Part shown: in pieces, positions 35,772-48,412 of the stretch | Layout: every line of letters begins with the position of its first letter | How positions within the stretch are numbered: the stretch's first letter is position 1 | The notes under the pieces: model-generated | Database searches by the model: none | The model's input: the letters and a program-made list of their open reading frames with translations, nothing else | What the model was told of the DNA's origin: nothing | Origin: Sphaerolaimus hirsutus | Lineage: Eukaryota; Nematoda; Chromadorea; Monhysterida; Sphaerolaimidae | Length of the DNA stretch: 64,000 nt | Direction of reading: 5' to 3' | Assembly: GCA_964036195.1 (NCBI GenBank) | Contig: OZ038450.1 | Coordinates: forward strand, 26,042,794 to 26,106,793 | Position numbers and translations under genes: made by a program

Positions 35772-38700
35772 ATCTGCAAAAAAATGGGAAAAACAAGCAT
35801 TGGAGAGCCTACACGTGCGAGCGGTCAGCCATACTCAATTCACACCAAAGGAATGATAAAATCGCACCACATGTGATCAAAACGGTACAGAAAGGTATGT
35901 AAAACAGTGTTAATCAGATCATCTTTCTGATCATCTTGCTAACCACTGCTTCCAGATCGGACTTTATGTACAATAGAGTGTCACAACTTGGCGCAACAGT
36001 GTGCAGGTAATGATTTGTTTGCACGACTAATCGAATATCAACTGAAAATATTTAAGTTATTGAATGTAATGGTTCGATAATTGAATATAACGTAATTTTG
36101 TTCTACGCATGCCGTCACTATCAGGGTTGGCAAAATCTCAGAAAAAAATAAAATTAAAATAAAAATAAAATGGAATATTCAAGAATAAAATAAAATAAAA
36201 TAAAATGGAAAATATAAGAATAAAAATAAAAATTGTATAAAAATTCGAATTTTTGTAAATTTTTTGTAAAATTGTATAAAAATTCGTATTTTTGTAAAAT
36301 TGTATAAAAATTCGTATTTTTTGTAAAATTTTATCTCGTTGCTTGAGTTTCTACCTGTTTATTCATGGATCTGGGAGCAGTCCCAAGTGTAAAGTGTCCA
36401 ATGTCATGTAAAATGTCATGCAAAGTGTCAATTGTCATGACAAATGTAAGGTCAAGTGTAAATTGTCATGACATGTAAAAAATAAAGTATCAATTGTCAA
36501 GTAAATTGCGTCCAAACCTTCTGTTTTATATCTAAATCTTATGTTTTGTATCCAAATTATGTTGTTGTTGTATCCAAACATTATGTGAACATTTGGATAC
36601 AAAAACATAAGGTTTGGATACAAAACATACTATGGATACAAAAACACAAGATTTGGATACACAATTTACACTTTGCATGACATTTGTCATGACAATTGCC
36701 ACTTTGCTTGAAATTTGACATGACACTTGACATTTTGCATGAGAATTGACACTTTACTTTATATTTGTCAAGACAATTGACAAATTGCATTACATTTTAC
36801 AAATGTGCCCAGCACACTCCACTAGTCCTTCTACTGAAAATGCAAACCATTCTTATCAATAATTGTAACTTTACACTTGCAACTAGCTAACAATACATAC
36901 TGCATGCAACTTTTGAAAAGTAAGGGAAAAATTTGTCACAGGTTTTTCATGTATAGGTCTAATTATAACATTTTTTTGGCCTTGCATGCATGATTCTGAT
37001 TTTTTGTAAAATTTTTGTACAATTTTTGTAAAATGTTTCATTTTATTTTATTAATGACTTTTGGGAATAAAATAAAATAAAATACAATGAAACAAGAATA
37101 AAATAAAAATAAAATAAAATTTTTGTACAATTTTTATACAATTTTACTAAAATGAATTTTTATAAAACCAACCCTGGTCACTATTCAATTCTCTGAAGGT
37201 AACACTCTATCATTGCATCATGACCAGGGTTGGCAAAATCTCAGAAAAAAATAAAAATAAAATGGAATATTTGAGAATAAAATAAAATAAAATAAAATGG
37301 AAAATTTAAGAATAAAAAAAAATTGTATAAAAATTCGAATTTTTGTAAAATTTTTGTCAAATTGTAAAAAATTAGTATTTTTGTAAAATTGTATAAAAAT
37401 TCATATTTTTTGTAAAATTTTGTCTCATTGCTTGAGTCTCTACCTGTTTATTCATGGATCTGGGGGCAGTCCCAAGCATTGTAAAGTGTCAAATGTCATA
37501 TAAAATGTCATGCAAAGTGTCAATTGTCATGACAAATGTAAAGTAAAGTGTAAATTGTCATGACATGTAAAAATTAAAGCATCAGTTGTCAAGCAAATTG
37601 TGTTCAAATCTCATGTTTTATTTCAAAATCTTATGTTTTGTATCCAAATTATGTTGTTGTTGACTCCAAATCTTATGTGAACATTTGGATACAAAAACAT
37701 AAGATTTGGAGATAAAACATACTATGGATACAAAAACACAAGATTTGGATACACGATTTACACTTTGCATGACATTTGTCATGACAATTGCCACTTTGCT
37801 TGAAATTTTACATGACACTTGACATTTTGCATGACAATTGATACTTTACTTAACATTTGTCATGACAATTGACACTTTGCATGACATTTTACAAATGTGC
37901 CCAGCACACTCCAGTAGTCCTTCTACTGAAAATGCAAACCATCTTATCAATAATTGTAAATTTACACTTGCAGCTAGCTAACAATACATACTGCATGCAA
38001 CTTTTGAAAAGTAAGGGAAAAATTTGTCACAGGTTTTTCATGTATAGGTCTAATTATAACAATTTTCTGGCCTTGCATGCATGTTTATGATTTTTTGTAA
38101 AATTTTTGTAAAATTTTTGTAAAATGTGTCATTTTATTTTATTAATGACTTTTGGGAATAAAATAAAATAAAATAAAATGAAACAAGAATAAAATAAAAA
38201 TAAAATAAAATTTTTATACAATTTTTATACAATTTTACTAAAATGAATTTTTATAAAACCAACCCTGATCATGACGTATCATGAATAAGAATAAAAATTC
38301 TTTAAGAGAATCATCTCAGGCATGAAACTTATGTTGGTGGTTGTAACAACTAGATTCCGCATTAATGCTGCTATTACAGCTCGATGTAAAATTCTAATTG
38401 TACTAGAAGTTATGAATTTTGGCACAAATTTTTTTAATTTTACGCTACTTACGGCACAAAATTATAAAAGTTTGTGCCAAAATTCATAACTTCTGGTACA
38501 ATTAAAATAAACTGATAAACTTTCGACACAAAAAACATCTGCATATGCGCTTTCTTTGACTGAAATTACAACATCGTATCTTTATCCATTCACCTGTAAT
38601 TAATTTTGCGCCCAAAAATCAATTTTACGCTGGGTTGAATTTTACGTCGAGCTGTAATCGCAGCATAACAAAAAATTATTTTCCCATACTGCAAAGGTGC

Positions 38701-39136
38701 ATAGCATACATGTTGTGTGTTAAGAATGTAGATGTTTTGGTATTGGTGTTGTGGTTAATTGGATGCTCATTGTCTACATAAGCTCACATAAGTAGCAAGG
38801 GAAGTAGAAATCACTCATCACAGTGTCTATTTATTTCTCACATCCTGCTATCTCACGATCTCACAGAAGATCACAAGTGTTATCTTCTAAGACATAAGTA
38901 ATTTTGGGTGCATGCATACCCTACAGTCTGCTAAGTATAGCATATCCATCAGTCATCACGGATTTACAGGTTTCCAAATGTTTGCCAATGGTACATGTCA
39001 ACTGCTGGCTTGCAACTCGCCACACATCAGATCAGAGAATGTACTGGAGCATTGCAGCTACAATCAACAGGCCTATGATGGTAATTACCGAAATGTGGCT
39101 CAGACAAATTTGAAGATGCAAAAAATTTTTTTTTAA
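35772..39136 (+). CDS. PAN/apple-like Cys-rich gene, right-arm copy (3' exons)
   Basis: Exons 35772-35894 (123 nt), 35956-36006 (51 nt) and 38970-39136 (167 nt) have the same lengths and phases as the left copy. The frame is intact, with substitutions such as Gln for Glu in AQQCA and Thr for Ile in NGTCQLL. Intron 2 has grown to 2.96 kb because two hAT-like elements inserted into it; the left copy has an intron of about 530 bp. The protein pattern is PAN/apple-like as in the left copy. The two genes point away from the palindrome centre. No upstream signal exon was identified. Confidence 0.55.
36122..37176. mobile_element. hAT-like element, AAAATAAAAT-array family, TSD GTCACTAT
   Basis: CAGGGTTGGCAAAATCTCAG to TAAAACCAACCCTG, 1055 bp, flanked by GTCACTAT (36114-36121 and 37177-37184). 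The left arm has the empty site near 20290. Both ends carry AAAATAAAATAAAATGG and TTTTTGTAAAATTG words. A CAGTCCCAAG-type element is nested near 36375. Confidence 0.85.
37225..38267. mobile_element. hAT-like element, second AAAATAAAAT-array copy, TSD ATCATGAC
   Basis: Same family and internal structure as 36122-37176, 1043 bp, but flanked by a different direct repeat, ATCATGAC (37217-37224 and 38268-38275). The differing TSDs show independent insertion and exclude a simple tandem duplication of the first copy. Confidence 0.85.
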
Positions 39137-39204
39137 TTTTCAAAATATTTTCCTTTTTTAGATTTTTTCACCACCTTTTTATATGGATGTGCTTTACGCG
39201 CCAC

Positions 39205-39412
39205 TAGTGATGGAAAAGGCACCGGGAAAAATGGCACCGCACCGCACCGGCACCGGTGCCATTCCTCAGCAAGGGCACCAGGCACCTTGGGCACCAGCAA
39301 AAAAACGGCACCGCACCGCACTGGCACCGGTGCCATTCTGAAAAAATAGCACCGTTACCCTGGGACACCGGCAGGTTACCGGTGCTAGCACCGAAAGGCA
39401 CTGCACCGGGCT
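39205..39412. mobile_element. GGTGCC-array element, right-arm counterpart
   Basis: Begins TAGTGATGGAAAAGGCACCG and runs through GGCACC/GGTGCC words to about 39412. Counterpart of 19245-19637, with fewer units. Confidence 0.65.
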
Positions 39413-39904
39413 GGAATTTCCGAAGGATTTATCGGATATTTTCTTAGAGGCCGCAACTTCAGAAGTGCATTTTTCCATGCATTCTCTATCGATTTTGATG
39501 TTTGAGCATTCGAAATGATCAGAATGATGTGGCTATCACTTTATGAAGCAATTAGAATAATTGCAAATGATAGCTCAAATATTTAATCTGCTCCAATAGA
39601 CATACCATACCAGTAGTCACTATTGTCTACTGTCTGCGGTGGATATTGTGCGGGAAAGGTTACTATATTTTGTCATATACTGACAACAAATTATGAACAA
39701 AATGGCAAAACAAGCATGATATTTATGATTGAAGAAAACACAATCATGTATTCCCTCTTCAGACGGGTTTGGCACATTTCTAAGTAAATTTGACGTGACG
39801 TTTTCTCTAATAATGACTAAAAACAGTTGAATCTAGAAGATTGATCTTATTAATATAAATAATCACATGCTGTTGACGAACCTTTTCACCTTATCACGAC
39901 TTGG

Positions 39905-40096
39905 CCGGTGCATTTCCCGGTGCCTTTTACTTTGGCCCTGGTGCTAGCACCTTTAGCACCGGCTGAAAAATGGCACCGCACTGCACCGGCACCGGTGCTA
40001 TTCTGGAAAATATGGCACCGGCACCGGAAGGGTACCCCTGAAAAATGGCACCGCACCGCACCAGCACCGGTGTCCCGGTGCCTTTCCATCACTACA
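39905..40096. repeat. GGTGCC word array at the right palindrome edge
   Basis: The array ends GGTGCCTTTCCATCACTA at 40096, the outer edge of the right arm. It matches 18565-18765, where the terminal TAGTGATGG is missing. Confidence 0.7.
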
Positions 40097-41275
40097 CGCC
40101 ACACGTCTGTCTCCAGGTGAAATTTCAGAACTGATCAACATTTCAAATGTTTCCAAAATTTTGGTCTCCATCAACAATTGATGGACTCCTCGTCCTCATT
40201 GGTCGATTCAAATGCATTCAATTTCTGACATTGCTAGTGTCCTAAAATGTGTTTGAATATTTATGGCCATGCACTATATACATTGGTGCTGCTTTCAAGT
40301 GGTGCTAGTGATGGGAAAATGTCACCATCATGTCCTAGTCGATAACCCTATGCAGGATACTGAGCAGGCACTTAAAAAGTGTTTCAAAAAGATAGAGGCG
40401 AAGTCACACGTACAAGGACAAGCAGCCGACTATTTTGCCCTGAAACATTTTTTATTTTTTTTGGAACAATTTTGATATTACAAACGATGATGTCATGATG
40501 GGGTGTTTCCTTCAGAAAAATTTTTTGCGTGATGTTTTGGTTCTCATCTACCGTGGTTCCTCGAAATACCCCACGGGGGGTGATTGTTTCAGAGTGAGAA
40601 TTTTGAGGGGGGGGGGGTTAAACGAGGGGAGGGGTATTTCAAGGGGGGGGGGCTATTTTTTTTGCCAGAAATTTTTGGAAAAACCAGCACTAAATTGTTG
40701 CTTGTAACATATGCAGACGTTAAAAAATGCTACAAAAACCACCTTGTAAACACCTACAAGTTCACCACCCATTTTTTTATTTGACTTCAGATGCAATATC
40801 TCTGGCTATGGGAGTGGTATAAAGCCAATATTTGGTGGGTATATAGTCCCAACACCCCGCTACTCCGTATCAATGGGGAAGGTGTGGTGACTGACTACAT
40901 GGTGGGTCGCCCTATATGCAAACGTTTTTTGTGGCGTTTTCGGTGTCCGGAACAAGTTAGGAACAACCACCCACTTGATTAGCCACACTACGAGGGCCAT
41001 ATCTGCAGCTGTGAGGGCGAAAGAGTGCTGTAATTTGGGGAATGTCTAGCAAACAACCCTCTCTCACAATACACCAGTAGGTGGCCGCCAATGACCCACT
41101 ACAGCATGGGTCGCCACATATAAAGTTGTTCATTTTTAAAACAACCCAAGTCTCCCAAACAAGTTTGACACCCAACAGCATTATAAAAAATGTTGTGCAA
41201 ACATACCTGATATAAAATTGAATCAGATTTGAACCGTAGTTCTGCTCATTAAAAATTCTTCAGTAGGGCACCACC
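40097..41275. other. Repeat-derived spacer
   Basis: A TACCGTATTTCC-family copy lies at about 40548-40740 (TACCGTGGTTCCTCGAAATA, TTAAACGAGGGGA, then CAGACGTTAAAAAATGC). It is followed by sequence with GTGGGTCGCC/GGGTCGCCAC mirrored words at 40900-41120. No gene is supported. Confidence 0.5.
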
Positions 41276-41985
41276 TAGGGCTTGAACTTGACTCGACTCG
41301 ACTGGACTCGACTCGTGACTCGAGGGTAAAACAGGGTACCGACTCGACTCGTCTGACTCGACTGGAAAAATTTGGCCCAAACTCGAGACTCGAGGTTTTT
41401 GCCTGACTCGACTCGAAATTTTGGCAAATTTCGAGTCGGGGTTTCCATTGGATACTGTCCTAAAAAATCTATTTTGATATGAACTTTTTAACACCTTTCA
41501 ATAATTTTGCGCGCGAGCGCGCATTTCCATTCCACATGTGTGGTATATTGTTGATTGGCTTGACGTATGTATTGAATGGTGTTAAAACTCAAATTTCTTG
41601 TTACCATACAATTCTACATAATGAAATACACACACCATCCATGATATACACACCACCTCAAATGCATTGCACAATGTTGGCACTGATCCAAAAAAATGCT
41701 GTTAAAGATGTTAATTATCCATCCATAGGCTGATTTTATTTTTCCAACTTTATTTGTAGCAACATGAGTGATAAAAAGTTCTATTTTTGCTTTATCTTGA
41801 TATTTAAATGAACTGTTGGCATTTAGACTTCATTAAGTGTGTGTGAACACATTGGAAGAGAAACCAGTATCAAAAATTTCTGCAAGGGTCATACCAAAAA
41901 GTAATGCATCCAACTTGACTCGAGACTCGAGATTTTTGCCAGACTCGACTCGACTTTTCAGTGTCTTGCCTGACTCGACTCGCCG
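41276..41985. repeat. GACTCG word array, gap-truncated element
   Basis: A TAGGGCTTGAACTTGACTCG start near 41275 is followed by GACTCGACTCG words to about 41435. A unique stretch follows and the array resumes at 41914 until the gap. The TAGGG start and subterminal array match the other hAT-like families here; the far end is lost in the gap. Confidence 0.6.
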
Positions 41986-42185
41986 NNNNNNNNNNNNNNN
42001 NNNNNNNNNNNNNNNNNNNNNNNNNNNNNNNNNNNNNNNNNNNNNNNNNNNNNNNNNNNNNNNNNNNNNNNNNNNNNNNNNNNNNNNNNNNNNNNNNNNN
42101 NNNNNNNNNNNNNNNNNNNNNNNNNNNNNNNNNNNNNNNNNNNNNNNNNNNNNNNNNNNNNNNNNNNNNNNNNNNNNNNNNNNNN
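41986..42185. other. Assembly gap (200 N)
   Basis: A run of 200 N inside the GACTCG-array element. Confidence 0.98.
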
Positions 42186-42835
42186 TGCACATATCCATCT
42201 CAGATCCCCTATGAAAAACAGAACTTTCATTTCGTAAGTGCACATATCCATCTCGGACCACCGGAGTTTCATTTCATAAGTGCACATATCCAAAAAATAG
42301 TTCATTTCCAAAAGTGCACGCGTGCTCCGGATCGCTCGCGAAGAGCCGGCCGGATTTCACCTACAAAAAAGTTTCATTTCCAAATGTGCATACGTGTATT
42401 TCCAAATCTATTTTGCACTATATATCGAAAATGTGTGTATATATAGAGCTGAAAAATCATGTCGAGGTACTTTTCGACATGAGCTTTCTAATGGCAGACT
42501 CAGTTTTGCTCCAAAATGCATAGTTTAGCATTTATTTATGGCGCTGTCGGGGCCACTGCCAAACTTTCTAATGGCAGACTCAGTTTTCTCCACGATGCAT
42601 AATTAGCATTTAGTTCACTTAGAATTGCAAATATTAAGATTTACTCCCTGTTTGGGTGTTTTCCAAAATATGACATAACTCCCAAAATATTTGCCGGCCA
42701 ACAAAATTTGTGGATAGAAAAATGTAGACAAATGTTCAAGGTATCTGAAAGTGCGAGGCAAGCTTTGTCGCCAAACATGGCGCTGTCGGGCCACTGCCAA
42801 ACTTTCAAACGCGATTTTGAAAATCAAAAAATCTG
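42186..42835. repeat. Diverged direct repeats
   Basis: Imperfect units with GTGCACATATCCATCTC and TTTCATTTC phrases at 42186-42330 and 42360-42390. A direct repeat of CTTTCTAATGGCAGACTCAG occurs at about 42482 and 42564, and GGCGCTGTCGG at 42540 and 42780. No coding sequence. Confidence 0.55.
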
Positions 42836-42843
42836 GATATGTG

Positions 42844-43610
42844 CAGAGTTGTTAGAATTACTGAACTTTTTTAAAAGTATATGTAAATGTAAAGTATTTT
42901 TATTTTACTCATCAAAAAGTATAGAAAACGTAAAATACTTTTCTTTTACTCGTACGTACGCGTAAATGCGTGTACAAAATTTATTCCCAGTAAATTGCAA
43001 AAGCGAGCACTTTTCTTCATAGAATATGTAGGTACGTTTTTGAAGTTAGGTAAGTGGGTACGTTTTCGAAGTACCCCACTCAAAATGGCCACTACGAATT
43101 ACCTAATAGACCCCGTCGAATGCAGAACACACGTTAAAACAATGACGGAGTCGCGTTAGACAGGGTTTATATACCATCTATATTTACATAAATACCTACA
43201 TACTTATATAGGTAACTCTATAAATACATAGGTATACTCTTGTACATGGTGAATATTTTCTACCTCAGTGTACATGACAAACAACGAATTAGCACTGATA
43301 GTTCCAAAACATTCTGGCGAAGTAATAAACCCCCTCGAAATACCCTTGTTTAACCACCCCCCTCAAAATTAACACTATGAAACAATTTCGAGGGGTATTT
43401 CAAGGAAAAAGAGTACATTGCAGTGTAGTCACCTTATAAATATGTCCCACATGGACTTCACAGAAATACGTTTTCTTTACGCGTATGCTTCAAAAACGTA
43501 CGCGTACACGTGAGTACGTTACTTTTTTAAAAAGTATATGTAAACGTATTTACCGCGTACCCGCGTACGCGTATTTTTCGAGTAAACGTACGTACCTTTT
43601 AACAACTTTG
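42844..43610. mobile_element. hAT-like element, GTACGCGTA-array family, TSD GATATGTG
   Basis: CAGAGTTGTTAGAATTAC to TTTTAACAACTTTG, 767 bp, flanked by GATATGTG (42836-42843 and 43611-43618). Subterminal parts hold AAACGTAAAATAC and TACGCGTA words. A TACCGTATTTCC-type fragment (TTTCGAGGGGTATTTCAAGG) is nested near 43320-43410. Confidence 0.8.
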
Positions 43611-43618
43611 GATATGTG

Positions 43619-44648
43619 CACATTTGGAATGAAACTCTTCAAATAAAAGGTTCAAAATAATGTCTATACGGGTCTAAATGGTTGAAAATAGTCAAAATAG
43701 ACTAAAAATAGGCGTATAACCATGTATTTAGAGGAAAATACCGATAGAGCGGCCTCTGTGATAGATAAATGTTGGCCCATTCCGGGGGGGGGGGGGATAG
43801 CCCTCTGCCCCCATTCTTTAGTGACCCTTCCACTCGCTTAATTGCATTCTGCAGCCATTAGCAGTGACGGTTCACTCGTTTGTACAAAACGCAACTAGAA
43901 GGTGGACCGATCCAGCCGCGGACCGTTGGACCGCGGGTCAAAACTAAATACACGCACCGATCCGAATTTTATCCGAGAGCAGAAATGGACTCGGACTTGG
44001 ATAATCGCGATGCAGAGCCGGCGATGCCAGGCCGAAGATACACCTATTTTCAATTTATTTGAGCTATTTTCGACCCGTTTATAAGACGATTTTGAAATTT
44101 TGGCCAGCCGCCGAGTCCAATATCGTTCTTTTATTCTATTTTTAAATGCGATTTTTATCTTTTTGCATGACACATGACACTTTACAGGGTCTTTTATGTG
44201 ACACATGACATTTGACAGGGTCTTTTACAGGGTATTTTACACTTTGCATGACATTTGACATTTTACAGGGTATTTTACAGGGTCTTGGAGGCATCAGTAC
44301 AGCGGTAACGACAAATTCAAAAACCCGTAAACAGCTTTCCGCAAAATAGGTGCGCCGAGAAATAGGTTTTTGTACCAGGCGGTATTTTGCGGCGACCGCT
44401 TGAATTTGGCTGCGTGCATTTGTCGACTTGATTTGAGCGGTAACGAGAAATACTTGCCGTCAAATAGGACCGTCGACAAATTGCCGCAAAATTGGTTGAA
44501 TGGCCAATATCTCGACAACCACTGCAGATTTTTCAATAAGATTTGAACACGATATAGACACGAGTGTGTACTTTCCACATGTGGATTTTGGTAATCGTAG
44601 CTCTTACGGTTTTTTGTACAATCGATTTTGCGGCGACGTTGAATTTGT
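43619..44648. other. Repeat mosaic
   Basis: A G-run lies at 43783-43795. A partial CAGTCCCAAGCC-family segment (CATGACATTTGACATTTTAC words) spans about 44162-44288. From 44298 follows a unit starting CAGCGGTAACGACAAATTC with TTGCGGCGAC words. ORFs in this stretch follow the repeats and are not convincing. Confidence 0.45.
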
Positions 44649-44656
44649 CGCATCAC

Positions 44657-46542
44657 TAGCATTCGAAAAAATCACCGATTTTTTGGAAAATATATATAAA
44701 TATATCACTCCAATATTAGAAAAAATATAAATATATATAAATCACTCTAGGTCTCCAGAAAATATAATTAAATTACTGAAAAAATAACTCTAAGCTTGAA
44801 AAAAATCTCAAAAAATCACTTGCGCTTTATTTCAATTTCAAGAAATATTCTGGGCTTTATTTACCATTTGCAAGCACAAAAAATGTACCCTAATATACCA
44901 CAGTCCATATATTATCATACCACAATCAGTATTCATTTATACAATATTTTACAAGTGAAAACATCAAGCAAATATCACAGAAAAATTCAACCTTCAGTTC
45001 AACCTCAATGAAAACTTCAAAAAAAATTTGCACTGCAACCTATAGCACCTGGTTGTGGCAATGGACGTTTGACTAAATAGGTGCTTATGCTCAGCACTTT
45101 TTCAATGGTGATGTGCTGTGAAAACTCATTTTTGGGCACATGGCTACGTTTTGGCAACATTGTGATGACACTAGTGGCACTGGTGACACCATGGTGACAG
45201 TTTTCCCTATACTTGAAAACAGCTGACATTGGTGCAAGTCACAAAGCATTGTCAGTTTCCAAAAATGGTAAACTGAGCTTTCAATCACTGTAAATAAACT
45301 TTTATCACATCAAATTGGCATTTTTAGATTCAAAGTCATGTTTTATTTCAGAAAAGTATGTTATAAGATAGAGACATGCTTTATACCTAAAACATAACCA
45401 TAGAATTCATAGCAGGATGACATAAATAAAAAGTTACTGAAACAGTTTACATTTTTGTCACATACAAAATGAAAACTAATTGATGGTGATGTCACCATTT
45501 GTCATCATTTGAGTTTGAGTTGTGATCAAACTAGTGATTTGCCAACACCAACCAACCAAAATTCATGCCGTTTGTGAAAACTGAACATACCGGGTGGCAC
45601 ACGTCAGGTGCACAGTTTCAATCTGCTCCCAACATGTCAATTTTTATGAGAAGTGCTGAAATTTGGTATATCAGTAGATAAATGTACCCCATTTGGTATG
45701 TTAAGAGCACACATTCATATCGCTAAATTTTCACATACATCAAACCATATGAAAGAACGTCACTCCACAGAACCACCGCCATTATTGCAATATGACAATA
45801 CCCAAATGATTAAGCAGTTCACCCACAACATTCACACACATGCTACACAAAATTTAATTGAACTGCTGGACCATCACATGCTTCAACTGCTCAATGTCCA
45901 TCATTTTGGGCAACTGTGGACTGTAACCTTCTCCTTCACATAACTTCAAAGGAACATGTCCATTCAATGTGCTACACATTCTAACATAAAAATCTTGCTA
46001 TATGAATGTGTGCTCTTAACATACTAAATGGGGTGCATTTATCTACTGCCATACCAAATTTGAACAGTTTTCATTTAAAATTGCCTTGTTGAGAGCAGAT
46101 TGAAACCATGCACCTGACGTGCGCCGCCCTGCATATAAATAGCTTTGTAGTGGAAAACTTGATGGAAACATGTCACCATTTTTGGCCATTTCAGTTTTCA
46201 AAAAAGTCAGGGTGAAAACTAGTGTGTGTAGGCACAATATTTACCTGCTTCAAATACAATTTTAACCCAATGATGCTGTACATGAACAGAGAGATTTTCT
46301 TTAGAAAATCACTCACAAATTTCTCTTGCACAGATTACATGTTTTAGTCATAAAGTGCAATCATTGCACCACAATGTATCAAGTATGAGTGATTTTCTCA
46401 GTGATTTTTTTTCAAATTAATAAAATATATATAAATATATCACTCAGAATTTGGAAAAAATATAAATATATATAAATCACGGGTTATTTATATTTATTGT
46501 GATTTTTGAAAATATAAATCACGGGTTATTTTTTGAATGCTA
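44657..46542. mobile_element. hAT-like element, ATATAAATATATCAC-array family, TSD CGCATCAC
   Basis: TAGCATTCGAAAAAATCAC to TTTTTTGAATGCTA, 1886 bp, with direct repeats CGCATCAC at 44649-44656 and 46543-46550. Ends carry TATATAAATATATCAC words. Mirrored non-array segments lie inside: 45690-45730 with 45985-46035, and 45570-45620 with 46090-46130. Confidence 0.8.
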
Positions 46543-46994
46543 CGCATCACTAACGATGGCAAACAGGTGAAAAAAAAGTATTTAAATTTTTAAGTGTTTT
46601 TTCTGAAATGAATTTTCAAATTTTCAAATTTTTCTTCAAAATAATTTTTGAATTTCAAATTTAATTTTCAAATCTTTTTTGGCAATTTTTGAATTTTTTT
46701 GGCTAGTTTTCGAATTTTTTCAAATAATTTTTGAATCTTTTTGGCAAAATATTGAATCTTAAGCTTAAAACACAGAATTTGGACCGTCTTCATGTTCTGC
46801 TCAGTTTTTATAACCTTATTTTTACCATAATTTAGCATTAAAAATGGTGGAAGGAGTTATGCAAACCAGTGTGCTGCTTCTTCATTTAATTCACACATTG
46901 GCACATTTTATTCACCAACACAGCGAAGGCAATAAAAATAACAATTGAAAAATTGGCATCAAAAAAAAATCGGCTTAAAAAAATTGGTATCAAA

Positions 46995-47398
46995 TACCGT
47001 ATTTCCTTGAATTAACCCCCCTGCTGGCTGCCCCCCCCAGGGTTTTTTTTTCAGAGTGGAAACTTGGGGGGGTAAACGAGGGTGGGTATTTCGAGGGGGG
47101 TTATTATTTCACCAGAAATTTTTCGAAATCCCAGTACTAAATTGTTGTTTGTAAAATAAGTAACACAGATGTCAAAAAATGCAACAAAAACTGCCATTTA
47201 TAAGACTCTATAGACTGACACACACACCTGTTGTAACACAACACAGTCAATGTTTTTGGCATGTGTTCTGTGTTTCCAAGATCACAAACCACTTTCCGTT
47301 CTCTATACACCAAATTGGGGAGGGGGGGGGGGGGTTCGAGGGGGGTTTATCAATTCATAGTGTAAATTTTGGGATGGGTATTTCGAGGAAATACGGTA
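46995..47398. mobile_element. TACCGTATTTCC-family element, full copy
   Basis: A 404-bp copy with both termini (TACCGTATTTCCTTGAATTA; GAGGAAATACGGTA). It includes the family's conserved middle CCCAGTACTAAATTGTTGTT and ATGTCAAAAAATGCAACAAA. Confidence 0.8.
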
Positions 47399-47491
47399 CA
47401 AAAAACGGATGTGTTGATGTCCGCCTCTTCCACCGCAGATGACATTTCAACGTTTTTTTTTGTTTCGTTTCGCTTTTTCATATGCGCCCTG

Positions 47492-48412
47492 TAGTGATGG
47501 AATGGCGCCATGGCGCTGGCGCCATTTGAGGGCGCCAAAGGGCGCCGCGCCATGGCGCCATTGGCGCTTGGCGCCCTTTTTCTGTGGCGCCCTTGGCGCC
47601 TGGCGCCCACATTCTGAAAGGCGCCATGGCGCCCTTGGCGCTTGGCGCCCTTTTTCCGTGGCGCCCTTGGCGCCTGGCGCCCTCTTTTAAAGGGCGCCAA
47701 AAATGCGCCAGCAGGGTTTCAAGGTGAGTGCTGTATAAATGGAAAAAAGATGAAAAACGCATTCATGGATGATCTGAATTCGCCAGAAAAATGGACGAAG
47801 TGGTGTGAGTGGGTGGAAATCTTTTGTGCAACAGTTCATCAGATGTGCCTGACAGATCAGAAGATGAGAATGATGGAACGTTGAACTTGCAAAATCATAA
47901 ATCAACGGATTCAAATCGTTGAAATTCTGTTTTTTGTCCATTTTGAAGAAACATTGACTGGAAAGTCAATTTGAAGTGAATGGATTGTTGTCAAATGACA
48001 ATATCCATTGTGTTTGAATTGTCATGTGAATTTTACTCGAATTTTCATGCTGCTAGTGTTGTCTTTGTTCATTATACCCTGGAGAACGCAAATTAAGTAG
48101 TGAATGCTTGTACTATGGTGCTGTAGAAACACTTTTAGCACACGCAGGGTGTTGTATGCACTTATTTATCCTGGCGCCCTTGGCGCCTGGCGCCCTATTT
48201 TTCAAATGGCGCCATGGCGCCCTTGGCGCTTGGCGCCCTCTTTCCGTGGCGCCCTTGGCGCCTGACGCCCGCTTTCCAAATGGCGCCATGGCGCCCTTGG
48301 CGCCTGGCGCCCTTTTTCTGTGGCGCCCTTGGCGCTTGGCGCCCACTTTCTGAATGGCGCCATGGCGCCATTGGCGCCTGGCGCCCTTTTTTCTGGCGCT
48401 TTTCCATCACTA
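47492..48412. mobile_element. hAT-like element, GGCGCC-array family, TSD GCGCCCTG
   Basis: TAGTGATGGAATGGCGCC to TTTTCCATCACTA, 921 bp, with GCGCCCTG at 47484-47491 and 48413-48420. It has the same layout as 25693-26597, including a coding remnant now on the plus strand (about 47751-47884: DDLNSPEKWTKWCEWVEIF). Confidence 0.8.

Larger units (their letters stand above)
28760..40096. repeat. Right arm of giant inverted repeat
   Basis: Reverse complement of the left arm (18565-27895). It is longer because of arm-specific insertions at about 32936-34645, 36122-37176 and 37225-38267. It carries the plus-strand PAN-like gene copy and the intact version of the ORF broken in the left arm. Confidence 0.85.

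Noticed and set aside
36122..38267. Tandem segmental duplication of about 1.1 kb
   Set aside because: The two units have different target-site duplications and both empty sites survive in the left arm, so they are separate insertions.
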